From positions 27,634,977 through 27,698,976 of the forward strand of contig CM076259.1 of assembly GCA_038380795.1 (NCBI GenBank): a stretch of DNA of 64,000 nucleotides, in the 5' to 3' direction. The translations under genes were made by a program, and so were the position numbers. Below the pieces are notes generated by a model. The model ran no database searches. It saw only the letters and a list, made by a program, of their open reading frames with translations, and was not told where the DNA came from. Every line of letters begins with the position of its first letter. The stretch's first letter is position 1. Below are positions 50,401-60,900 of this stretch, piece after piece. This DNA is from Pyrocephalus nanus (Eukaryota; Chordata; Aves; Passeriformes; Tyrannidae).

Positions 50401-53400
50401 AAAAAAAAAAAAATTCACATTTAAGACAGGGCTGAAAAATAAAATCAAGTCTTTTTTTAGGGTGTTTTGAAAAGTGGAAAAATGTTGCAAGTCAAACAAG
50501 TCAGTTTTATCTTAGACCCTGTAGTGAGGTTTATTTTAAATCCTTTTGTTCTCCAGCACTGAAGCCAGTGCCTGTGGGATTTTACACTCTGGCCCCATGG
50601 AAGTGCATATTTGTTTCCAAACCATTGTGCCCACAGAGAGTTCTGTTCCCCACAGCTCACTCTGTGGTCCTACCTGCTTTGAAGTTCCTATCAAGTCACA
50701 AGGTCTCTTCTTCCCCTTCCCACCTTTCACTGCAGTCTAGCCCCATGCCAGCCTGCTTTCTTCTCTAACTCATATATTTTTGTAGCCCAAAGGGACAGGT
50801 ATAGTCACATCGTTTGGCTTCTTGACTGGCCAAGAATTATCTCACCCTGTTCCTGTGCCCACTCTCCAGCTTCTCTTCGAGACACCCTATGAGGGTTTGG
50901 AGTGGCCAGAGCTGGAAAACTGAGGTGTGCTCTAATGTTCTCACATGAAAGTCTGCTTCTCAGTCCCAGTTCCATCGTGAGGTGGCTGCAGGTTTTCTGC
51001 TAGGTTGAAGAGCCCTCTACTGTCAGAAGCCTCATTCCCATATAGGAAATGCCAGTCCGTGCTCCAGTGGAATGAACTCAGACACAGGAGGCTGGAGTTC
51101 ATGTTATCCTGTAGTGTTTGTGTTTCCAGGCCTTGAGTCATCCTTCTTTCTTGAATCTTCTTTGGTGTCCTTTTCGGAGTCCAACACCCAGATTTCACAC
51201 AGTGGGTTCAGTGCTGTGGCATAGGGGAGAAACGTTACCTCCCTTCTTGGTGAACACAGGCTAATGCGCCCAAGTGTAACCCAACCCCACAGATGAAGAA
51301 TTATGCAAGAACCATTCATTTCCTCAGTCATCTCTGAATCCCCTAACTCCTTTTGGAGTCCCTCCAGTGTTTCCAGAACACAGTCTTCCATCTTGAAAGA
51401 GCACAGACTGCATTTATGTCCCTGGGTGAATGGCTTTTCTGCATTTAGTGCAGCCAAAAATACTTACTGTTTATAAATAAACACCACACCAATAGTTACC
51501 GACTGTTCTGCACATCGCATCCTTTTCCATCATTTATCACTTTCATTGTTCTTTGGGTCCTCTGAAAGCTTCAGCAGCACTGGTTTAATATCTTCTTTCA
51601 GATCATTAATCAAGTTACTAATGAGCATTACTTTCAGAAAAACATCCTACTGGAAATAATTTCATATTGTACAGTCTCTTTTCCCCCTCATTACTTGAAA
51701 TCTATCAGTGAACTAAAATTTATAATATTGGCCCTTTTGTTGTTTCAATAACTACTAATTTATTTTACATCAGAGCATACTCTTACACGGCTAGATAAGA
51801 TGCCTCGTGCTGGTGTAACCTTTAACTTTGTGTTGCTGTAGTGCCTTTGTTAACCCAACCCATGATTTCATCAGAAATTATCACAGTTGTTGGACAGGAG
51901 CAATTCTGAGAAACTGAGATCAAAAAAAATTATAAGCACTGAGGCACATATTTTTGTTTTTAAATTTAATTCATTTTCCATCTCTTATCTTGACTTAAAG
52001 TCAGTTTACCTGGTTTACAGCTGTGGATATAATTTAATTTTTGTTTACAAATACTGGCACCAGGTTAACTTTCCCAGACTTCTTTTTCCCCAGTTTCTAC
52101 AATTCTCCCAGTATTTTACAGTGCTATAAAAAGTACAGTGAAAGATGCACAGACCTTTAGGGCTACTAACAAAAACCTTTAAGGACAAAGATCTCACTAG
52201 CTCTAATTGGGTTTATTTTCAGAATCAATTTTCAATTATGGAAAAATTAAATATCAACAAACAAAACCTCCTAAGTTTCTGTTTTATTCGTGCGTAGCTA
52301 ATGCATTCTTATCCAAGGTCATGGTATCCATCTTTCTACCAGTGTGTTCAGCCTCTCTCCACCTCATTCTACCCACTTCTCCCTCCCTCCGTCTCCTTAA
52401 AGCATGGCAGGCCCCTGTGTCTCACTTCAGGTGCCCTACTTGCTCCTTAGGAAGACCTAAGAAGTACCACTGAACTGCATTGATTTGGTGCTTCATCTAG
52501 TTCAATTTGAAATGACAGCTGTGGGAGAAGGAGCTAGAAGGGATTTTGTCTCCACTGGATAGATAAGGATGACTTGGAACCGCAGCCTGTGCATCTGAAA
52601 TAAACAGTTTGATTTTCATATTGGGAACATCCAACCTCCATCTCCATCCTGCTGGAACAGCTGTCAGACATTTCAAAAGTGTGAGAAGAATCATCCCAGC
52701 CTTCCCTTCACCCCAATACAGTAAATGGACTACTTTTAATGGGAAACCATTTCACTTGAAAATGTAACTAACAGAAAAAAAATTACCCCGATGTAGGTCT
52801 GGCCTAAACACCAATGTTAGAGTGGTGTAATGGGTGGGCTTGCTGATTGCAAGGGTGTTCCTTGTTTTCAGGCAGCTCAGCTGGAGCACTGCTGCTCATA
52901 CAGACTCTGGCACCTGCTTACAACAACATGGAGCTCCTCATGGCTTGTCTAAAGACAGAGGGAGAGGAGCAGATCACTTGTTGTGCAATTCTCTGCATGC
53001 TTCTGTTGGATTAATACACTACATCAGCAATCAGCTAGGGAATTTTCATCAAACCAGGGTACTGGCGAAAGGAAGAGCCACGAGCACAACTTGTAGTCAC
53101 TCAGCAAAAGGCACCAGTGCCAGTGCGTATTACACCCACTGGAGTCCAGCTCTGCCCCCTTTCTCCTTCCCTTCACATTCTCTCCTCCTCTCAAAAGTCT
53201 CTAAACAGCTGATCCAAAAGCACCACCATGACCAGATCAATGCCAGCCTGGGGCAGATGAGGCCATTTCCTCAGCAGAAGCCAGAGCAGCAGATGAAGAA
53301 GGACCTCCCAGGACTGGAAGAATCAAGGGAGGTTCACTTTTTTGGGAAAAAAAAGCGCTACTGCTCTCCAAAGTCTGAAGTTAAAGTATTGTGTCAGCTG

Positions 53401-54264
53401 CAGGACTTAGCAAAGGGGTCACCCTACCAATATAATTCCCATACTTTTGGGTTTGGGATCTCTAAAACTTTCCTGATCTCCTGTCGTAACACAAGGTCCT
53501 CCTGTCCCTGAACTTCTTTTCCTTAGACCACCAGAGCCTTGTCACACCTGGAGAAGGCCGGGATCTCGTAAATGACTGCACAGCAGTTAGCAAGGCTCAG
53601 GCAGCCAGGCAAAACACCCTCCCACTGCAGAGTGGAAGAGCACGCAAGGGCCCTAAATCCAGGGGCAGGACGGCACCCAGCAGGGTGCGGAGGCTACATC
53701 CAGATAAAAGGATTTGAGATTAGGTCAAGATTAGGAAATCTACGCCCAAAGAGAATGGATCCTCACAACTAAAGGTCAATGTTAATCCTCACCACCATTA
53801 TGCCCACCTCTCTATTCTCTCAGACTTTGCCTCAAAGACTGGCCTGGCCCTCACAGCCAGTTACCACTACCTGTAAGCACCTTTCTGAGCTCAGCTGGTT
53901 CTTCACTGGATCAAAACATCAGGTGCCACTTCTTGCACTGGCTCAAGACTACCAGAGAGGAGGGTTGCTGTTCCAGTTTCTTCTTTCACAGTCTGACAAC
54001 CTCAAGATGTCTTGTCTTCCACAAAACCTCTCCCAAACCCTGATTTTTTTTCTGTGTAGCTCCTCTTTTGGCCTTGCTCTCTTCACAGGGCCTGCCTTGA
54101 CTACGCCACCTCCAGAAAGTCAGTCCACTTTCAGAGGCAGCAGCCTTACCCCCCCCACCCATATTTACTTCCTTTCACTCTTGCAGGTGCTGCAGACCTC
54201 TCCAACTGCACTTGGATGTGGAGTTAACACCTTGAGACCAGGACTGAAAACTGGAGACTTCTTA
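44446..54264. other. Intergenic DNA between COPS7A and the CR1/LTR nest
   Basis: About 9.8 kb contains no exon chain, RNA gene or clear transposon that I can support. A 20-bp exact direct repeat with a 34-bp period lies at 49657-49710. The 225-codon plus-strand frame 52834-53511 has no recognisable features. The AT content rises at 51.5-52.3 kb. Confidence 0.45.
49657..49710 (+). repeat. 20-bp exact direct repeat
   Basis: CTCTTACTTGCTCTTCAAAT occurs at 49657-49676 and again at 49691-49710, separated by 14 bp. It looks like a recent local duplication. Confidence 0.9.
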
Positions 54265-54397
54265 CATGGGCATGTAGTGATAGGACAAAGGGGAATAACC
54301 TTAACCTGAAGGAGGGCAGGCTTGGATTAGGAAGAAATTCTTTACTGTGAGGGTGATGAGGCACTGGAACAGGTTGCCCAGAAAAGCTGTGGATGCC
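54265..54397 (+). repeat. CR1 LINE, left part, interrupted by an LTR
   Basis: 'gtgataggacaaagggg', 'ggattaggaagaaattctt' and 'ggcactggaacaggttgcccag'-type blocks are the CR1 3' region. The element continues at 55757 after the LTR insertion. Confidence 0.88.
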
Positions 54398-55756
54398 TGT
54401 CGTGGTTTTGTCCACCAGCCCATCCCTCGGGCTGAGGATTGTTTAGTCTAGGTAATTTCCAGACAAAAAGGCCAATCAAAAGTTCAGTGACACCTTTGCT
54501 AATTACATCTTTAAGAAAACGGAAGAGAAGACTTGTGGCGCAGTTGAAATTAGGAGTGGTAGCCATGTAGAAGGGCGGCGAGCGCGAAGAGGGCCAAGGC
54601 AGGGGAAGGCAGGTGCGGCACTGAAGTTCCCCCTTCTGTCTTGTAAGAGAGTGAAGAAAAAAAACTTTAAAAAGACTGACTACTTGGAGGAGAAACCGCT
54701 GCAGAGAAATTCCAGCCGAGAGATAACGGAATTTCCAAGGTCGAAGCTGGCAGCCAGAGGAGAGAGAAGAAATTCGAAGGGGGGAGAGCTGTTTCTTCCC
54801 TTTTTGCTCCCTCTCCTCAGCAGGGAAAAGACTGAAAAGTAATCCCTGCTACTTGTAAAATTTGTTGGAGTAAGGAGACACCCCCCCCCCCCCCCTGCAG
54901 CTGACAGAGGAGCCTGTGGATGTACCAAAGAGAACTGAGACTTCATGAGAACTGAGGTGAGGCAGAGTCCTGTTGAAGACTTTGTGACCCTTGAAAGGGA
55001 TGATGCTTATGCCGGAGCGAAGACGGCTCGGATAAGCTTGGGATCCGTGTGTGTGTGAATCCATACTGCTGTTGAAAAAGAGGAAGAATCTCATGCTGGA
55101 GCGAGACGGCCCATGTGAGATGTTGGAATCCGTGTGTGTGTGGATCCGTGCTAGACCCATGCCAAGAACTCTATCAAGGACTGTTTCTCCCATGGGGAGG
55201 GACCTCCATAAGGAAACAGGGGTGAACTCTTAAGCCATTATCCCCTGTAACCCTGTGGTGAAGATCCATAGTAAGCAAGTGTCCCCTTCCAAGCCTATGG
55301 AAGGAAGACCCTTCAGGACCTGGGTAACCCCCAGCCTTCGGTCTTAGCCCAGGAGGGGGGTAAGCCCAGCCTTGGAGGCTGACACAGAGGGAGAGAAAAA
55401 AAGTTCCAGCTGCAACAAGAATGCTACTGCTACTAAAGATTTATTACTGAAGAGAGAAAGAAAACTAGAACTTCAAAAAATGAAGATTAAAACCACTTCT
55501 CCTCCTTGGACTAGTATAAAGGAGGGGGGGGGGAGTATTTTTGTAAATATATAACACTTTAACTTAAGTAGAAATTGTTGTAGATATAATTCTTTAGTTT
55601 TTAATTTATTAGTAGTTCTTGTTTTACTAGTAATAAATGTTTATACTATTTTCCCCAAATCCTGTCTCTCTCTTTTGTCTGCAAAAAACCTTCTCTCAAC
55701 TAGTAGTAATTGTGTGGAGGGTGGAAAGCAAATTAAGCCAAAGCAAAACCACGACA
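54398..55756 (+). mobile_element. Solo endogenous-retrovirus LTR, 1359 bp, inserted in a CR1
   Basis: It starts TG and ends CA with a perfect 13-bp terminal inverted repeat (TGTCGTGGTTTTG at 54398-54410 against CAAAACCACGACA at 55744-55756). It is flanked by a 5-bp target-site duplication, ATGCC (54393-54397 and 55757-55761). A TATA-like TATAAA is at 55515-55520 and an AATAAA at 55632-55637, in the order expected for U3-R-U5 on the plus strand. No gag, pol or env sequence is present, so it is a solo LTR left by recombination between two LTRs. A 5-bp duplication suits an ERVL- or ERV1-like group; I cannot name the family. Poly(C) at about 54882-54895 and poly(G) at about 55525 may be slippage-prone. 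Confidence 0.88.
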
Positions 55757-55905
55757 ATGCCTCATCTTGGAAGTGTTCAAGGCCAGGCTGGATGGAGCTC
55801 TGAGAAACCTGGTCTAGTGGAAGGTGTCCCTGCCCATGGCAGGGGTTGGAACAAGATGATCTGTAAGATTTCTCCCAACCAAAACCATTCTATGATTCTG
55901 TGACT
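55757..55905 (+). repeat. CR1 LINE, right part, to its 3' end
   Basis: 'tggaagtgttcaaggccagg', 'ctggtctagtggaaggtgtc' and a terminal 'ATTCTATGATTCTGTGA' complete the CR1 begun at 54265. The join across the target-site duplication is exact, so the pre-insertion CR1 was uninterrupted here. Confidence 0.92.
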
Positions 55906-56700
55906 CCTACTGGGGTTTTCATGGGACAAAACAGGACAGGGAAATCAGGGCAGAATCTGCCACCAGCAGTTCTGCCCTGCGCTTCCTTGAAGGGTGGAAC
56001 ATGTGCAAACTCTGCCCCAAGCTTTCAGAGGGTGGATTCTGCATCCTTTTTTCTGAGCAAGACAGTCAGTCCCCAGGCAGGTGCCTGCCTCTCTGTTAGT
56101 GCCCACACATACAACATGGGGATACACGGCAAGATTCTGGCACACCACTTCCAAGTGTAAGCCCTGCATCATTTCTTGCCCTGTATTCCAAATAAACTGA
56201 TGAAAAGGTTTGTGTAAGGGTGCATGCCGGAAGAGGAAACTGGCCAGGAGGCCAGGAGATCTTCCCTAGTCCTGTATTCCTAATGCCACTCAAGTTTCAC
56301 CTAATACTGAAAAAGTTAAGAAAAGGCCATTTGTAACATCAGCCTCAGTTGCAGTGAAATAATAAGAAAATAATGGAAATACTCCCTGGCGATGCAGGAA
56401 CCTGAGAGTCCCAATTCAGGGCTGCACAGATGATCAGGCAGCAAGAAAGACCAACCAATTTCCCTTGACTGCTCAGCAAAACTACAACAATTAACGGGTA
56501 TTTTTGGCAAACTGTGGTTTCTTGGGTCTTCTCTCCATGTTGAGCATCATCTCACTGTGTGACTATATGGGAAGGATGTAAGCCTATTTTCTGTATGAAA
56601 ACAAAACCTTAAACACCAAGTCTTTTCTCAGCTATTTCCCAAGGATGTGGAAGAGGTTACTTAATTCCACAGCAGGCACAATTAGGTCAGCTGAAGGTAA
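55906..56700. other. Intergenic DNA downstream of MLF2
   Basis: No gene or clear repeat was recognised between the CR1 tail and the MLF2 polyadenylation region. Confidence 0.45.
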
Positions 56701-56704
56701 AGAC

Positions 56705-57310
56705 TGCTCCAACAATTCTTTACAGTTTATTTCTTTATTCAGTAAACATCTAGTTACAAGTTTCACAAATTAAAAAAGTGGGGGAGCTGATTGAAGAGGG
56801 GTTGGAGGGGGCCCACAGGCTGATCCAGCTTTTGTTCTGCTCCTCCCTTCTCTAACGCACACATCCTTCTCTGCTTCTCCATAGATGCACCAAGGAGCAG
56901 GAGGGGAATCCAAGCCTCTGTCCTGGTGAGGGGACTGACAGGGGGTTCTAGCAGAATTCCCTCATATTCCTTTCACAGGGGACTAAACACAAACTTCAGA
57001 GCCAGCCCAACCCAGCACAGAAACAGTGTAAAGGATGGAAGAGGCAAAGTGGCAGCTCCTCATGCCCACCACTACTGGCAGAAAGAACAGAGCCATGGGA
57101 CAGCAGAAAGGGAATGGGCAATTAATGTGTTCCTTGCACATCAGTGAGATTCCCCATGCCCCACTGCAGCACCCAAATGGGGCGAAAAAGAGCAATGCAG
57201 AAGATTAGTTGCTTTGTTTCAATTCTGAAGTGGGAGGGAGGTTAATACTAAATTTGAAGAGGGTCCAAGAGGTGCTTTGAAGGGGCTTCAGAGTTTCACT
57301 GTCTGTACCT
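56705..57310 (-). other. MLF2: MLF2 terminal noncoding exon (3' UTR)
   Basis: It begins after a strong minus-strand acceptor (CCCTTCCTCCCAG|GTACAGACAG, exon start 57310). It ends near two AATAAA signals, read as TTTATT on the plus strand at 56726-56731 and 56734-56739. It is spliced to the stop-codon exon through the donor CTCTT|GTAAGT, exon end 57861. Confidence 0.7.
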
Positions 57311-57861
57311 GGGAGGAAGGGAAAGAGAAAACATAAAAAGACTTTAGTGGTGTTTCAAAAGCAGCACAGAAGACAGAAAAAGACGTGTTTAAACCTGATG
57401 TCTAGACATCAAAAAAAGGGAAAAATATCCCTTTTCAAGCACTAGATCACATCCTAGTGAGCCCTATTCAAAATATACGAGAGCAGACACCAGCACTTAC
57501 TTGTATTTCAGTCTGGATGGACAGCAAACAGTTTCTATGTTCTATAAGTTCTATAAAATGACGGTATAAACACTCCACAGATTGCAATCCCACATCATGT
57601 CATACAATTTGAACCATCAGTTAAGGCTGATGCCACACATCTTTTGTTGATGACAAGGCAAACTTGAACAGCTTCCATCTTCCCATTCAGCACAGTAGTT
57701 TCTCAAAATTCACATCTTCCCCTGCTCTCTCCAAGTGGAAAAACCCATTTCCAACCGAAACCTCAAAATAATGTAAAACTGGGGCAAACAAAAAGAAATC
57801 CTATACCTAAGAGGCAACCATGCCTTGGGAGACGAGGAATAAAAGCTTGTTAAGACTTACA

Positions 57862-57922
57862 AGAGCCCGCAGGTAGATTTGGGGGTGGCCACGCTGCACC
57901 CCCCACAAGGTCTGCTCTGAGT
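57862..57922 (-). other. MLF2: MLF2 3' UTR portion in the stop-codon exon
   Basis: About 62 nt separate the TGA from the 3' UTR splice donor (exon end 57861, CTCTT|GTAAGTCTTA). Confidence 0.75.
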
Positions 57923-60900
57923 TCACCAGTCATACCGACGGGACTGTCTGGAGGGAGAATCCTCAGGGCCCTGGATGGCGAGACGAGTCCCTTCAGCCCG
58001 ACGGCCACCGCCGCCTTCGTGACGCCGGTAATCCAGCCCCCGCTGCGGCCGGAAGCGGGATGTCTCTCGCCTCCACTCATCGTCAAACGCGGCTGCGTCG
58101 CCTGTGTAGGGAAAGAACAAGCGCAGATGGGGTGGAGCTGGGGAAGTAGCACCTGGCTTTGCTGGGAGGAGGACATGGGCACTGCTCACTTTCATCCATG
58201 TTGATGTAGTCCTGCCTTTCCTCCTGGTCACCTGTGCGATGGTTCCGGGACCGCTGCATGATGTGGGCCCTCTCCCTGATGTGGTGTCCAATCGACATTT
58301 GTTCCAGGCCACTGTCCGAGTCCCTTACAGTTCGTCTAGTCTCACGGATCTAGGGGCAGATTCCCATGTAGAATCAACACTTTCCTTCATTCTCCCAGCC
58401 CCATACAGCACCCTGATTCCTGCCTGCAGTATTTCAGCCACCTTGCACTGCCACCACTCCCAGCACACCAAACACAACACAATGAAGACGGAAAAATGCA
58501 TTCCCATCCCCTCCCAGCGGCCTTCAGCATGGTTCAGTGAGTCACAAGAGCCACAATGTGCTCCTTGAGCTGCAACTGCCTGTTAAGCCAAAGTGCTGTG
58601 GGTGGCCACCCACAGAAGGCACCAAACAAAGCCCACCCACCCAGAGCAAAGCAAGCAGCCTCCTGCTTACCCCGCCGGGTGCTGAACGCATCTCTGAGGT
58701 CTCCTGATAGACCTTGGGCCCATCACCCAGGTTGGAATAGGAGATGACAGTTGAGGAGGTAAATGTCTGGCAGTTAGCACCACTTGTCATATGCTCCTGC
58801 AAGAAGGAATGGAAGGGAAAAAGAGACGGCAGTTAATTCTCTCTGTAGGAAGTAGGAAAAAATTACTACAGGAAGAATATAATCCCCATGGGTCCATTTT
58901 TCTCGAGAATACATCTTCTTGTTAAATTAATACTTGTTTCTTTCTAAACAAGTCTACTCCCACACTTCCTTCCTCACCCCTCTCTTCTTCCTGCACTCAG
59001 GAACAAGCTCTCTGTCACAGTCCCAGCAATGAAGCAAAGCTTACAGCCTCTGCCACCTTGAGAGCTGGGGCACAGCCCATACCAAGCAGCACAGTAAGAT
59101 GGGAGACATTAGAGGGGGTGGCACGAGCACCCTCATTACTCCCTTTAATATAGAGGGTTTACGGAGGGTTCTTACCATGTTGCCAATCATGTCGTTCATC
59201 ATCCCAAACATATCTATAAAGCCACCTGCCTGATAAAAAGCAACAGAGAAGACGAGAGTAGTTAGTTTGGAAAGAGACATGAGGAAAGAACAACAAAACT
59301 ACCTTCAAGGGACAAAAACCTAAGAACAAGAACCTTGTTCTTTCTCCCTCTTTTCAGTAGTACAGAAAAAAGTCCCCAAAAGAGACTGCTGTTTTCTTCA
59401 TTCTGTCAGGTTGCATTGCCCAAGTGTTCTGGCAAAGGCTGCTTTTTTAGTTTGGATCCAACTACCAATGCACTAGGGCTTATGAGTCCAGGTACTCAGC
59501 AGAGTTAAGAGAAGAAATCTTCTTATGTGCACTAACAGTGATCTTAAGGAAGTTTCCGCTGACTGTATTCTTTCTAGCATAACAACAATTCGCTTATTTT
59601 CCCTACAAACACCTGCCTTTTCCATCCTGTAAACCTGAAGGCTGCAGTAACACACTGGGCCAGCAGGTCTCACGGGTTAATTGCGCAATATGTAAACAAA
59701 ATTACGATGTCACTTCAAACTTGCTGATTTCTCTTTTTTTGTTTCCTCGAGTAGCCTCTTGTTCTCATTTCCAGCAGAGCAATACTCACATGCAATGTTA
59801 TTATGCTTTGATCTGTTTGCAGTCTTATTAATCCTTCTCTGAGCTACAAAAATTCCAGGATGCGGAAGTCTCTTTCATTAAGGCAATTCTGCAGTGTAAG
59901 ACAGCTAAAGTTGCTGGAGCTGGAATAAGCTATTTCCACTGTATTATTTTAGTAGATGAGGGAGATCAGCAGGCTTCAAGCATGGTGTTCTCACGTACAC
60001 ACAGCCATTCTCATTCCAGTCCTGTTCAACTGAACTATTCTGTTGGCTTCTCCATCCACCACCACTGGCAAAAGAGCTGCAATAACCACCTCCGCCTACT
60101 GATGGACAAGTCCTTTACTCGCATCCTCACAGTTCCTCCATTACCTCCAAACAGATCTGCAGCTTTTTTTCAGACATATGAGGTTATTAAGGGACCTCCT
60201 GCTCTTCCCAGATATTAACTGTCCCAATTCCCATGAAATACTGTGCTATAACAGCTTTATGGGTTTTCTCTGGTCAAGGTGCAAATACAACTTCCCCATA
60301 TAAACAGAGTTAGAATCTCTCCTCTAAAACAGCTTGTGGACAAGATTAAAACATTAGAGGGAAACAAGGTAAAGGTCTGAAGTCATAAAACAACTCAATG
60401 ACAGATCCAAGAGAAACCAGATGCTTCCAGTTTCAGTTCAATGTTCTTTTCTGTATTCCATTTACTATAAATCTAGAGCTCATCCTGGTCTGCTCAGACC
60501 TCGCTACATGGTTGTGCTCAAATTGCTAGATTTTAGTACTGGTTGCACACTGTACTGATGAATCTCAGTATCAAGCCACTACTTGGAAAACCTCTAATTT
60601 GACCCAGAAAACCAGAAAACTTACCATGCCGAGCATCCCAAAGGGTGAAACAGCTCCTGCCTGCCAGGACAACAGAAAAGCAGAACAGAGAATGACTTTG
60701 CAACAGCCAAACACTAGATCCTCATCAGAACACACTAATCCTCAGAAACGAAACTGGGAACATCAGGCTCTACAAGCAGATCAAGACAGTGCCCCATGGA
60801 CTCGTGGTGCTCCAAATCATATCACCCCCAACAAACCCGGCATGAGGTAATGCTACTAAATTTCTCCCAGTTATATTAATTCGCATCCTTTAGAAATAAC

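Noticed and set aside
52834..53511. 225-codon plus-strand frame
   Set aside because: It has no signal, domain or family resemblance and no splice partners.
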